Positions 1-14,700 of a stretch of 64,000 bases of DNA are shown here, piece by piece; the first letter of the stretch is position 1; each line of letters begins with the position of its first letter. The notes beneath the pieces were generated by a model, which was not told the DNA's origin, did not search any database, and worked only from the letters and a program-made list of their open reading frames with translations. Origin of the DNA: Echinarachnius parma (lineage: Eukaryota; Echinodermata; Echinoidea; Clypeasteroida; Echinarachniidae); contig JBAMJV010001391.1 in assembly GCA_037951105.1 (NCBI GenBank), forward strand, positions 124,001-188,000, in the 5' to 3' direction. The position numbers and the translations under genes were made by a program.

Positions 1-367
1 AATCAATCAATCAATCAATCAATCAATCGATCGATCGATCGATCGACCGACCGACCGACCGACCGACCAACCGACCGACTCACCGCCCGACCCACCCACA
101 AACCCAACCAACCAACCAACCAACCAACCAACCAACCAACCAACCAACCAACCAACCAACCAACCAACCAACCAACCAACCAACCAACCAACCAACCAAC
201 CAACCAACCAACCAACCAACCAACCAACCAACCAACCAACCAACCAACCAACCAACCAACCAACCACCCAACCACCCACCCAACCTACCAACCAACCAAC
301 CAACCAACCAACCAACCAACCAACCAACCAACCAACCAACCAACCAACCAACCACCCAACCACCCAA

Positions 368-399
<32 letters not shown>

Positions 400-600
400 C
401 CAACCAACCAATTCCAACCAACCAACCAACCAACCAACCAACCAACCAACCAACCAACCAACCAACCAACCAACCAACCAACCAACCAACCAACCAACCA
501 ACCAACCAACCAACCAACCAACCAACCAACCAACCAACCAACCAACCAACCAACCAACCAACCAACCAACCAACCAACCAACCAACCAACCACTCACTCT
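1..600. repeat. tetranucleotide microsatellite tract
   Basis: AATC repeats (1-about 30) shade into ATCG/GACC repeats and then a long AACC tract to 594 with a few interruptions (CACCC, ATTCC). It ends in a CT-rich stretch that serves as the polypyrimidine tract of the first exon. The long reading frames on both strands (VGWL or GWLV repeats) are a by-product of the repeat and not genes. Confidence 0.95.
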
Positions 601-624
601 CTCTTTTCTCTTTTCCCTGAACAG

Positions 625-748
625 TGGGTGACCGGGACTTCCCTGCCGAAGGACTTTATCGGGAGTAGCTTTGAGATCACACTAACTACTGACAACGTGA
701 ATACACCGGGCTCCGGATTCAGAATGCTAATCGATGAATATTTTCAAG
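625..748 (+). CDS. CUB-1, second half (exon 1 of window)
   Basis: After the acceptor cag at 624 the exon reads [13 protein letters not shown] and ends [12 protein letters not shown] before the donor gtaaca at 749. This is the C-terminal half of a CUB domain. It starts in phase 0, as the second exons of CUB-5, CUB-6 and CUB-10 do; its motif VTGTSLPKD matches LTGSEIPDD in CUB-5 and LTGSDLPGE in CUB-10. The first half must lie upstream of the window, beyond the tetranucleotide tract. Confidence 0.8.
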
Positions 749-2707
749 GTAACATTTTATGTCTTGCTTCGAAATTCTGTAGGATTTCTAGTTACATTGT
801 CAAAATCGACAAAATGCACTCAAGACGTTAGCGGTTCTCACATGCCTCGTTGTATTCATATTAGCAATAGAAGCATGAAACAGGTTTTGCAAATTTCTGT
901 TTTGTTATCAAGATATTTAGGATTGAAGTGAATATGCAAACAAAGTTACTAGATCCCTTACAAACCCCATTGGCCCGAATTTTATCAGAGATTTAAATTT
1001 AGACCTAGGCTATTTCAGTATGCTTGTTTAATGTATCACATGGTTGATAAAACCAAATGTAATAGGTCTGTGGGTTGGATAATTATAGTCCATGACGTAA
1101 GATATCGAGATTTAACCAACTGTTAAGAATCTGGGCAAGAGTTAATACATTGTAAATTTGTGATGATTGAATCAAAGTTTATTGTTACCCCGATACTGGA
1201 AGATGAATCGAAAATGTTAAACTTTGAAAATAGTATTAAAACAAACACACACACTATAAAAGACATTGAATCGTTACTTAAACATGAGAGACCGTGGTAC
1301 GTCTTGGCTATTTTGATAGGCCTGATCAAGGCGTTATGAAATTATCAATTCGAGTTGGAAAATTAATAGATTAAATGTAAGTATATTTTCTAAGAATCGT
1401 TGGAAATCTCCATAATTTTAAATCGACGTATTCATAATTTTGTCTTTGTTTTACATTTTTGTTTCGGTCTATAGATGAAATCCCAGATAAACATTACATG
1501 CATCAAGTCGATTTGAAACCGGGAAAGGCGCTGCACTTATACACGAATGACTACCCGATGCTTTACGACGACAACTCGCACTATTTTTGGAATCTGACGT
1601 CATCGAGTAACAATATGCTAATTTCCGTCGTGGATATGGACACGGAGGCGCAACGTGATTGGTTGGAAGTTGTCGGATACGCCAATGGCGTAGGCGAACA
1701 GCTGTTGTACTATTCGGGAACGCCTAGCGATGGTGGTGTTGAACAAATCAGCGTGCAGGATGCAGATTACGTCACGTTCGAATTCAGGAGCGATTACTCG
1801 AGAAATGGGCGGGGCTTCCATATCATCGTGGAACCAGACAGTTGTAAGTAACATATTACATTTTTTAGAATTGTTTTTATGTCTGTTCCTTCCAATTTTA
1901 TACCACATTATTGATGTGCCAGGTCCAATCGTTTTGAATGCGCACATACATTTGTATTTACTTTTATGATCGACCTTTAAACATCGACAAATGTAGGTAA
2001 ACATTTTTGAATTCTTTTAGTAATCATTCATTTTGTAAAAAGGACAACAATATAATGTTATTTCCGATCAAATAACATAACGTATATTACCATTATATAT
2101 ATATTTTTAAATAAATATATTAATCTACGTTTTGAAATTTTAGAACACAAACTTATCCAATAAACCAATCAGTCAAGGTATCAACAAATACATCATAATG
2201 CCATTCACCTGTCACGTTTTAAATTGTTTTTCTCTCGAATGATAACATGTTATTATTTGTGTACAGTTATACCGATGTCTACTATGGATGATCATGTACC
2301 AATCACGGCATGTGGTGGAAATTTCATGCTAGGAACAGAGGGTGAGTACTAGTGGTAGTGGTGATGGTGGCGTTGGTGTCAATTGTGGTAGTAGTGGTTG
2401 TGGTGTTAATAGTGGTAGTAGTGGTTGTGGTGTTAATAGTGGTAGTATATAGTGGTGGTGGTGGTGACGGTGGTGGCCGGTGATGGTGGTGGTGGTGGCG
2501 GTGTTACTGATGGTGTTGGTGGTGGTGTTGGTGGTAGTAGTGGTGGTGTTGGTAGTGGTGGTGTTGGTAGTGGTGGTGGAAGTGGTGGTACCGTATGTGG
2601 TGTTGTTTTAAGTGTTAGTGGTGGTGTTTTAAGTGTTAGTAGTGGTGGTAATTGGTGGTGGTGGTGGTGGTGGTGGTGGTGGTGGTGGTGGTAAAGGCGG
2701 ATGTGGT

Positions 2708-2738
<31 letters not shown>

Positions 2739-5700
2739 GAGTAGCTGTATATTTTTTGTCTGACAAATAATTCAATTTATAGCCAAATAACGGATTTCAT
2801 AGCACAGGTTGCGTCATAAATGTTTTTGTTTTTATCAGGTTGATGATTTAAAATGAATAACAATATTTTTTTTTTACAGAATTGGCGTTCCATCTACCTG
2901 AAGACTCGGCGGATCTGTACTGCGTTTGGAGGATCGAAAACAGTCAACCTGACACCAGAATTGAACTGACAATGTACAGTTCCGACTTTGAAGAAGGGTG
3001 GGTAATTTTGATGACAATCCGACCACACTACGTAATTGTATGTCATGTAGTAACAATCAGCAACAGCTGATATATCCATAAATATATGATCCGATTAAAA
3101 TTAATGTTCGGGCCCAGCAATTCTTCAATATAAAGGAAATTATTTATAATTTATAATAATTTGTAAAGTGGCTTTAAACTTGTTTTTGATGATCACTCGA
3201 TCACAACTGAATACTCATTCTTTGTTGTATAGAATAAAAATGGTTAAAACTTGCATGTGTTGTGAGGGCACTCTGGGGGCACCCTCCTGTATTAACTGCT
3301 GCTTTTTGAATGAAATCAGCCCTGAATCTTAGCCGTTTTTTCTACCATTCAAGCATCTATATGAATGAATTATAACTAAACGTTTTTATTGATAATTTTA
3401 AGTTATTAAAATCAGTTTAACCAGAACTGTGCTACTCTCAATTACATTCGCTATACTTCTGAATTCTGATACACACTTGCTATGCATGACGTATCGAGTG
3501 CCTAGAGGCTAGGGGTTCCCCAGCTCAGGCTGATTATAGGGGTTTCCCCTGGATGGAGTCACGTGGCATAACAAGTACGCAGTCACGTGGCATAACAAGT
3601 ACGAGTTCGATATCATGTGCGATGGTCGCGCACTCGCGGGATTGGAGCTAGCGGGCTAAATGTGGTTCCAACACTGACTTTCACTTCAAGTCCATACCGT
3701 CATAATATATAACTCCGTGCACATGCAGTGTATTCTTGATGCAATGCATGGTATTTGTGTATGATGGCGGCTAGCTGTGCTGTGGCTACTACTAGCAGAC
3801 TAGTAGAGTCACAAGGAACAGTTTTGGGACCTTTACTGTTCATAACCTTCATCAATGACATATCCAATGTAATCTCCTCAAAGCTGAGACTTTTTGCTGA
3901 TGACTGCTTGATATACCGCCCGATCTACAACCAACAGGATCATCCCGCTCTTCAACAAGATCTGAACAAGCTTATAGGTGGGCAGATACATGGCAAATGA
4001 AATTCAACACGGGAAAATGTCACCACATCTCGTTTGCCCTCCGCAACAACCCGACCACCAATGTGTACACATTAGGGGACCACGCTCTGACTTCCATCAA
4101 GGACTTGAAGTACCTTGGCCTCCTATTCTCGTCCACCCTTTCTTGGAATGGCCACATCACCAACATCACAGCACGTGCCAACCGGATGCTAGGCCTTGTC
4201 AGCAGAAACCTGCGGAAAACAACACAGAAGATTCGCCAACAAGCCTATTTTGCACTTGTTAGGCCACATTTAGAGTACTGCTCCTCTGTCTGGAACCCGC
4301 ATACGAACAAAAACATCTCCAAAATTGAAGCAGTTCAAAGACGGGCTGCTAGATTCGTCTCCAGTGACTACCAAAGAAGGAGCAGCGTTTCGGCCATGAT
4401 ACAACATCTTAAATGGGAGACGCTGGATTAGCTTCAAGAAGATTAGCTTCAAGCCTGAATATGATGTTCAAAATACAAAATGGACTTGTTGCTATCGACC
4501 CAACCGCATTCATTATGCCGATGGCGCCTAATAACACTCGTCAATATCACGAAAATAAGTACCAGCTACTCCAATGTCGAACTGAAGTATACAAGAACTC
4601 CTTCTTCCCGCGGACAGTCCTGTCTTGGAATGCTCTTCCAACAAATGCATTAGGTGCCAACTCGCTGGCGACCTTCAGAAGAGCATTTCCCGCCCTCGGC
4701 AATTAGGCCGAGGTCACACACTATATGTTTATTGTTCTGTTTTGTGTTGTCTTGTTTTGTTTTGTTTATTCGTTCCTCGGCATTATATCCAGACTTTTGG
4801 ATCCTGCTGAGTATCGACGTAGAAGTAGAAGTAGAAGTTTAGTTTGAGCAGTGTCAGGTAGTAAAAATATTCAATGTCTATCTCTAGTTTTTGCTTGAAT
4901 CATGTGAATTGTATTTCAAAAAAAAAAAAAAATTCAAAAAATCATCACATTTTTCTGTGAGTCCTTAGACTAAGTCCTATAATAATATGACAAATGTATA
5001 TAGCGCTTATTAATGTAAACAAGCCTCTAAGTCTAACTTCTAAGCGCTTTAGAAAAGAAAATTAGAGTATATTACGAAGTAAAGAAATATCAAATAGAGA
5101 GTGGTTGAGCTATGACTGATAATGTTGTTTGAAGAGATGATTTTTTAGATTATCTTTGAATGAGTCTATTGAGGGAGAGTTCTTGACCCAGTTAGGCAGA
5201 GCGCTCCATAAATACGGTCCAATAAGGAGAATGTCCGTTCACCATAAGATCTTGAAAGCACTTTTGGTATTATGGCAATGGATGTTCATATTTTAGTAGT
5301 CCTAGTATAATGTTATGGCCATGGTGGCCTCTTTATAAATTAACTGAACAAGTTCTGTCATTTAATTACGCTATTACTTTAGTATTGAACTAGTAGAACG
5401 GGCGACAATGTAGGACAGTTCATTTATCAGGAAGAAGTACATTAGGCCTACTCATATTTATCAGACTACAAGTCTACAAGTACAAATTAGTTTTTGTTTT
5501 AAATCTCGACAGGACGGACTATTTCCAGGTTTCGACTGGTCTAGATCCATCTGACTGGCAGAGCTACCGCCGGCGTCTGACGGGAGCGGTGACGTACGAA
5601 CACCTCTTCATCGATGCGGGAAGTGTGTCGTTTGTGTTTTCGTCGGGCAGCGCGAACATCAGTCGGCCATTCCACTTGCTCGTCAGTCAAGTCAAAGGTA

Positions 5701-8700
5701 ATTAAAGGGATAGTTGAGTTCTGGTAAGGAGAGTACAGTTTTAGTGAAACTGAATTTTAGTAACCAAAACCTGCATCATTACATTACAAACTAATAGTTA
5801 TAACTAGAAAGGAACACAAAATTACAAATGACGTAGTAAAGATCATGTTATCATTCAAAAAGAGCCGTTAAAACGTAAGAGGGCGCTCTCTAAACACTCA
5901 TCGGTTTTAACCATTTGGAATAAAATATTGTGCATGTGATGCTTTGTTGAAATAGTGATTAGATAGAGAAATAACCAACAACTATTTAAATACCTATTTT
6001 GTAACCTTTTGAAAAGAGGAAGCATTTTTTTGAATTTTTAACGGCTGGTTCAAAATTCTCTAATAAACCCGGGGCCCCAGGTTTATTACAAATTGTTATA
6101 TTTATGGATATTTCAGCCGTTTCTGAACCGATTTTGATCAAACAAAGATGATTTTATTGTTTAAATATTATGCTCTTTCAAATTTTACACTCAATTTTTC
6201 ATTACCTCACAAACCAATTAAGTAGTCTAACGCCCTCTCTACCAAAACTCAACTTTCCCTTTAACCGTCTGGGCCTATCTCTAATTTGGCATTCTCTATG
6301 ACTCGATCTATACCAAGATGTGTCTGTGACATTTACCTGGTGATGTGCATCACAGCATGACAGAAAGAACGTTTGTTTGTTTTGTCATCGTGCTCTGGCC
6401 TGGGCATATCTCGGTATAGAGAATGCCCTCTGTGTAAATGATGGAAAACCTGATTGAACAATATAATCTATGATCGAGACATCTCTGCAATAAACAATAT
6501 CATATGATTGAAATGAATCTCTTACTCATGCATATATTATAAACTATGATGGGACATCTTGACTGCAATAAACTATATCTGATTGATATGAAACTCTTAC
6601 TCATGCATATTAATATGGTTTGAAATTAAACTAAGTTGAGTTGATGTACTAATCTTGCCCCCCACATCCAAATTTATTATAGTCATGCATTTATCAAATA
6701 TTAACTCAAGACCCTCTGTTTTTCCCCCTCCAGACTATGGGTGCAGCGGAGAGCTCGATCTTACCAGGAATGGCCGCGGTACCATCTCAATCGGTGACCT
6801 ACCGGCAAACCTCACCAGTGCCTACTGCCGGTGGCTCATCAAGACGCCGCTACAGACCAACGTCAACTTCCGAGTCGACTCTTTGCAGTCTGGTTAGTAA
6901 CTGTACATTGTCGGGATGGAAATGCATGCATGCAAGTCCCTATAATGTTGGGTTATAATAGCATTTTGATGGTTCGGGTCAGCTTGCATCATCCGTCATC
7001 TACTCAGCCAATGATCTCATCATGTTTAAATCATTTTTAAGTTCAAAACTTCAAAATAATACTAAATCTGGGCAAACAACCATATACGCATGATCAGGCA
7101 GTAAGCCCTTTGACTTGCAGCCCTGCATGAACCTGGAAAATTAAAGAGACAATCCCTGGGGAAGTAAAAACTGGGATGAAAAATGATGCCCTTTCATTTC
7201 TCTGGCAGCATTTGGTTCCCTTTAAGTTAATAAATTCAATTTAGGGCAAACCATCATATATTCATGATCTTGCAGTCACTTGTAAGCCTATGATTTGCAG
7301 GGATGATAGTAGACCGAAAAAATTGGTCTCATTTCCGCAACGGTTGATTTTACCGCTCCATTTAGAACAAAGTCTGATATAAAAAAAAAAACCCATGTAG
7401 AGTCTGTTATTTCTGATTTGGATGTTAATACCATTTTCTATCTCCCTTGTGTGTGCACAGAGGATTATTATGACATCATGGAGGTTGGTATGGGGTCCAA
7501 CCCCTCCGATGTGGCCTCCAGACAGAAGCTCCTCGTCGGCAATGTCATGGACCAGACCTTCTCGACCTACTCCGGAGACATGTGGCTCGTCTTCTCTGCT
7601 GAAGACCTTGCTGCTGAGGACGATGTCATGATATCACTCTCTTTAGATGACAGTAAGTCAGATAATATTCCTACTAATGATTAATAATAGATAGAACTCG
7701 AGCGCGATTGCAAAAGAGCTTCTAACCGTAACAGATCCAAACATAACTAGAAGTTTATTGAATAAGTAAAATAGTAAATCTCAATAGACACTTGCAGAGC
7801 ATATGGTTGACCAAACCTTTTCCACCTACTCTGGAGACATGTATAGCTCGTCTTTACTCTCTTTAGGTAGCATTAAGTCAGATAACAAACTCAAAGATTT
7901 AGAGATGTCAAAGACATGTAGCTCGTCTTTTCTGCCGAAGAGCTTGCTGCTGAGGACGATGTCACGATATCACTCTCTTTAGATGACAGTAAGTCAGATA
8001 ACATATTCATATGTCTAGAGACCTACAAGTTTATTTTGAGAAAGTTAATCACAAAAGACACTTGCATGGCATGTTTTTGTCAAGACCTTCTCGATCTACT
8101 CCAGAGACATGTGGCTTGTCTTTTCTGCGGAAGACATTGCTGCTGAGGACGATGTCAAGATATCACTCTCTTTAGATGACAGTACGTGAGAAAAAATATT
8201 CACATGTCTAGAGATGTACAAGTTTATTTTGAGACATGTGGCTTGTCTTTTCTGCGGAAGACATTGCTGCTGAGGACGATGTCAAGATATCACTCTCTTT
8301 AGATGACAGTACGTGAGATAACATATTCACATGTCTTGAGATGTACAAGTTTATTTTGAGAATGTGAACAGGAAATAATTAACTTGAATAATTTTGAGCA
8401 AATGAAGAAATTCCTCTATGTTATTTGATCCTCAACATCCTCTACCTTTAATAAAAGAGGAAGAGGATGAAGATGCCTGCCTTCATGATATTGATTCTAA
8501 GAATTTCTAACATGTCTCTACACCTTCCAGTTCCTAGATGCTTGTCGAATCAAGGCAGTCCTCGAGCTGTCAGGAGAAATTTATTCACCCTAGCTCTCAA
8601 GTAGACTTTACCCTTATATACCATCATTAGCAAAAGTTTAAGACCACCTGGGAATTTGTGGGTATTACAATAATTTGGACTGCATTCTTAATGATTACAT

Positions 8701-11700
8701 AACATGTTTACTACAGTGGTCAGTAGCAAAAGAGTAATGGTCAGCGATAAAATTAATATTTTTATTTCAGGGGCTCTATTTTCGGGGGCTCCATTTTCGG
8801 GGGCTACTTTTCCGATTTTCGGGGGCTACAAATTTCCAGGCTCTTTTTCGAATTTCAGGGGCTAATAATAAGCTATAATGCTGTAAGTGATCATTTATAA
8901 ACATTTGATAACAATCCAAACAGAAAAATCCCACAAAAAAATCTCGAAAATCCCCAAAAATAAAAAATAAAATTCGGGGGCGAATTTTTTGTTCCGGGGG
9001 CGAATTTGGGAATTTCGGGGGCGAATTCGACCCGCCGCCCCCATGTATTTTTTTGCTGGTAATGGTATTAGCCCAGCAGTTCAAGTGTGATACAAAGGTT
9101 ATGCGTTAAAAATAAAAGTATGTTTGAAAAATAAATGTTTAACTTTGTTGTGTTTTTTATTTATTGCATTTTGGAAGGGTGGTCTTAAACTTTTGATAAT
9201 GATGGTATATGCTTGTTGAATCTAGACTGTCCTCAAGCCTTTGGGAGAAATTGATTCCCCTCTGGGTCCAAGTGGACAATGACCTTGATGATGCTGATTG
9301 CAAATGGATAATTTCATGTGTGATTAATTTGAATAGTTTTGAGCAAACGAATGTGCAGATATCTTTCTATAATTTGTATTTTTATTTCATTTTAATCATC
9401 CTCCTCTAAACCTTCCTAGATGCTTGTAGAATCAAGACAGTCCTCGAGCTGTCGGGAGAAATCGACTCCCCCCAGCTCTCAAGTGGACTTTACCCTGATG
9501 ATTCCGACTGTCAGTGGATCATCCAAGTCAGGGGAGGGTTCCAGCTCCGTCTCCGCTTCCTCGAATTCGACCTCGAGTACGGCCACGATCAGCTCATCAT
9601 TGGAGGGACACAGCCAGACGAAGAGGATGTTGACTCGGCATATCTGGTAGGTTCACTTTTATTATTTTTTTTATAGATAGACAAGGTTGACTGGAACTTA
9701 ATTTGATCGCTTGATTGATTTTATTCTATCGTCCAAATTAATGGAAATTCTTTTTCCACATGGTAATACAGAGTTAATATATGCAACAAACATTTTATTC
9801 TTACTTTGAGACATTATTGTGTTGTGAATAATAATACTATTTTGATGGTGCCTGTCCTTTAATGTTAATACATATTACTACAGTCAAACCTGTTCTAATA
9901 CATGATCAGGTCTCTTGACTGTCTCTGTGATTCCTGCTGACGTGGTACGTGAGTTGCTACAATGGTCTCAACCTCTGATTCAAGACAGAGGAACAATTAA
10001 GGATCTGCACTATACTATATGCTGTACATACGCATACATGTCTAAATTCAGATACACACTTGTTCATCCGATCAGATTGGATTGTGTAGTGTGTGGTCCG
10101 CTTTATAAGGTCCGGTCAGCGCAAACGGATAGCATAAACGGATGCACAACGAATAGAAAATTTGCAATATCAAATTATCCGGTAGTGAAAGTTGTCTCCA
10201 TTGCTCCATGCACAAAACATTCCGCAGGATAGAGCAACGTACATCTCCTGACAAGGAACCGACAAGAAACGGATACGAACAGAGACAAACTGATATAAAA
10301 CTTTTCTCTCCGCCGGGCATCGGTTTACGCTATCCCTGCAGTGATATGTGACCAGGCCTTTAGGCACACTCAGGGTATACAGTATACTAGATCGACAAAT
10401 CTAGCATTTTCATGGCCTCTTTACATTTAATTGCGATATTTGTCAATCTAACAGGATATGCATGTTTCACTCCTCTATAATAAACATTTTGTTTGAATAC
10501 ATCACCAGGTATTGACTGGCTCTGAGATTCCTGATGATGTGGTGAGCCGCTACAACGGTCTCAACCTCCGCTTCAAGACGGACAGCTCAGTCGCAAGATC
10601 CGGATTCAAGATGGTCTTTGAAGAATTCTGTGAGTATCATAAACATGCTTTTTGTTTTTCATGCCTCCCTTCCTATATTTCTCTCCCTCTTATAAGTTCA
10701 TAAAATCAAATATGTGACAATTAAAACAAGGTCTAATCAAGACATGTTGGCTTTCCATAATCGAGAGGGTGAGGTAATCAATATTAGAAACACAAATCTT
10801 GTGATCCTCATTTTGATTATTAAACTCATCCTCTCAACACCAATATTGGATAGTGTGTTTGAAGAAAACTTAATTTAACTTCCCCAGTTAGAGCCACCAG
10901 GAAAAAAGAAGAAGGATATTTGCTTAGGATGTTTATATGCAGAGAGATCTGTCCATTAATTTGTTTTGTTCCAATATGTACAGTTATTTTGCCCAGATGG
11001 GTATGGGTACAACCCAACAAAAGACACATGTTACAAGTTTGTCACAATGGAGACAGTCGTGGAGAAGTGCAAGTATGCTTTTATTTCAGTATTTTGGCCA
11101 GGAAAATTGATTACTGATTTCTTATATTAAGGATTTTGGAAAATTTCTCTTTATCATCACAGTTGATTGCCCGGATGGGTATGAATACAACCCAACCAAC
11201 GACACTTGCTACAAGTTTGTCACAGAAAAGACGTCGTGGTGGGAAGCTCGTCAGGACTGCGACAACGTCCCCGACGGCGATCTCGTGGTGGTCAACGATG
11301 AGGAAGAAAACGAGTACGTTTGGAACAAGATGCTGTCTTTGCAGGAGGGCAACGAGACTGAGCAGTGGTGGATAGGTGAGGGGAGAGATTGTAACAAAAT
11401 ATGCTAATTATGTAACATAACATTCTAATATTAAATGTAAGTTCTTTAAAGATAATGTCAGGCCATTTGAAAGTCAAATTTAAAAAAGTTGCGAGATCAT
11501 TTCTTATATGATAGAAATATGATGTAAGATCTACTTTTAAGAAGATTAGAACTGGAAAAATACATTTTTAATGGAATTGTATTGATTTGTAGAGCTCAAA
11601 ATAATGAAGGTCGTTACAATCGTTTATATAGTCTAGCAACTGCAGCTGTATTGTATTTCATGTTTTAACTGAACTAGAAGATAAAGTTAAAGAAGGACAC

Positions 11701-14700
11701 CATCTTAATTAAAAGATACTTTCCTCTTTTTGCAAGACAAAATTCAAAAGTTGCGTGACACTTTCCTAAATTTCTCAATTTTCTTGTATGTTTCTACGAT
11801 GCTGCCGTCTATGGTCAGTGGTCAGAAGACGAAGGACACCATTTTTCATTTCTTAATTTTCTTGCGCGAGGATGTCACATTGAAACGGGCATGACTGCTC
11901 TCTTTAAATCGCAATTATTATTATTAATATTATTATCATTAGGTTTCTACGATGCCGCCATCAACGGTCAGTGGTCCTGGGTGGACTGCGAGGAAACGGG
12001 ACTGTTTGGTCAACGGGCATGACTGCTCTCTTTAAGTCGCAATTATTATTATTAATATTATTATCATTAGGTTTCTACGATGCCGCCATCAACGGTCAGT
12101 GGTCCTGGGTGGACTGCGAGGAAACGGGACTGTTTGGTCAAACCAACTGGCAGATAGGTGCCCCAAATGACAACGATGATGACCACTGCGCTTACATCAA
12201 CGGCGTTAACGGGCTTTACAATGACGACCAGTGCAACAACAACAGGAGCTACGTCTGCGAGATCACAAGAAAGAGTAAGGAAACCATCAATTTTATTTGG
12301 ATATGCGGAGAAAAAAAATTGAGATATTTAGACCGTTAAAAAAAGAGACCTTTGTCATGTGATCTTTCAAGAAAGTTTACCTTTGGATACAGTTTAAAAA
12401 CATTGCCTATTGTATTTGGGAACCCTGTTAATCCTGTTATTTTATTTATATGGGAATTTCAGGATCTAGTAGGAAACGAGTTAATGTGTTCTACACATTC
12501 ATACAGTAGGAGGAATTAGAAGGTTTGCACTGTATCCTATGGCCGGGGGTAATAATATCATTGTAAAGCGCTTAGAGATGATTATCAATCATATTAGGCG
12601 CTATATAAATGGAGTATATTATTATATTATTATTATTTTATTTCCTTCCCTCACTAGACTACGTTGATTCTGACTGCTACCCATCCAACTTCCGCGTCGT
12701 TGACACGACCTTCACCCAGGTCAGCTTGACCTTCATCGTCTCGGACTTCGCCTGTGACGTGTCGGGATACTACGTAAGTTCTTAAAGGGGACCACCAGGC
12801 AAAGAACAACATATAATTATATATGCTTTGGTACCATTTTGTGATATCAAATAGATACCCAACATTTTGCAAAAGGTAATTCATAAACAATGGAATTAAC
12901 TACCACCACTTACGGAACCAGTATTATTTCATGGTTCCGTATGCGCCAAACATTTGCGAGTGCGCCACGCATACGTTAGGAGACAATAGAATCCTGGTCG
13001 ATTCATTCGCTCTGGACAAAGGTAGTCTTCATACACGCAGACCCATGAACGCATGCTTTAGAATGGTGATGCGTTTTCCAATTTTATATTTTTTTCTGGA
13101 AACATATTTTTCTGAACTTGTTGATGGAATGGACTACTAAAGTTGATATCTTTCATTTAAAAGTATATTATTTTTGTGTGGTGGTACCCTTTAATTTTGA
13201 TTTGATTTTGATTTGGTTTGGTTTGGTATGGTTTGGTTTGGTTTGGTTTGGTTTGGTTTGGTTTGATTTGATTTGATTTGATTTGATTTGATTTGATTTG
13301 ATTTGATTTGATTTGATTTGATTACCTTGCCATTTACGTGTGCATACATGTGTATACTGTATGATCTAGCAGACTAGCAACTTGGACGATCGTGTTATAA
13401 TACGCCACTACTGATCACATCTCACACTCACAAATACGAGATATGGCTAAAAGTAGAAAGACAGCAACTGCCAAACTGAGAGAGATTCTAGAGAGCCCCG
13501 AATTCCTACTGGCCATATCTGACGCGGTTGAAAAGAAACTTGATGATATTATGAAAAAGCTACGTAAACAAGAAAAACGCATCTCACACCTTGAAATATC
13601 ACAACAGCAGACAGACAAACTATGTCACGACATCCAGTCCCAAGTCAATGACCTTGGCAACAACATGTCATCAAGATGTGAACAACTAGAGTCCTCATCG
13701 ATGGATCTGAAAGTCGACAACGATGCCAAGACGCACAAGATCCAGTCTCTGGAGAAGGAAGTCAACGCCCAGAGTAACATCATCTCCAGGCTGCAGACTT
13801 CACTAGAGTTTCAAGACCAGAACTCCAGGAGGAACTGCCTCCGCATCTTCGGGGTGCCTGCCGCTCCAGACGAAGTCACCACTGAGGCAGTATGCAACGT
13901 TGCCAAGAGAATCGGAGTCGACCTGAGCTCGGCAGAAATCGACCGTTGTCATCGTGCAGGGAAGCAGACGGCAGATGGCAGCAAACCTCGGGGCATCATT
14001 GTCAAGCTGTGCTCATACCGCGTTCGACAGCATCTTCTTCAAAACCGGCGTCGACTGAAAGGAACAGGAATCACCATACATGAGGACCTCACAGCAAAGA
14101 ACTTCAAGCTACTACGGGACGCTCAGGCACATGAAAAGGTCAACTCGGCTTGGACATCTGACGGGAAAGTCATCATTCTGGTGCCTACAACAAATGGGAA
14201 CACGACCAAGCGGGTGGTAACGTGCCAAGCAGATCTTGCCCGCCTTTAAAGACTTTGACCACTCAGAGACAATAGACCATATGTCATAGGTAATATTTGA
14301 ATTTCATATGCTCAAATCTTTTGCTTCCCGATAATGGTAATTATAAATTTTAAACTGCTCCTTGAAACTAATTATAACCTTGTAGATTTATCTATTTATT
14401 CACTATACGTTTTTAATATATTCATACTCCTGATAGGCACTTTTTAAGAAGCTTTTAATTGCAACTGTACTTTTACTGTTTTAGTTAATTTTTCCTGTGA
14501 TTTTGAATTTTAGATATTGTGGTGTGTGACTGTGTGTGTATGTGATTACAATGCCTAATGTAAGTAGCTATGTAGAATCTTTACGATATATTGATAGACA
14601 AGCTTTACACAATCACTTGTCTCCTCCAGATGATGAAGAATACTCATATGAACCAAAACAAGCTTTTTATACTCCTTTAGAATTTAATAAAGTTGTAAAA

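Noticed and set aside
1-597. Long minus-strand ORFs with VGWL/GWLV repeats
   Set aside because: They are translations of an AACC tetranucleotide repeat in three frames at once, with no other sequence character.
2452-2694. Glycine/valine-rich ORF
   Set aside because: Shadow of the GGT minisatellite in an intron.
8776-9084. Minus-strand 102 aa ORF
   Set aside because: Lies within a MITE and its GGGGGC-rich insertion; no domain and no splice context.
11943-12020. Upstream acceptor of the 128 bp duplication as the true CTLD-1 exon start
   Set aside because: It reads into TGA after GQRA and lacks the rest of the domain.
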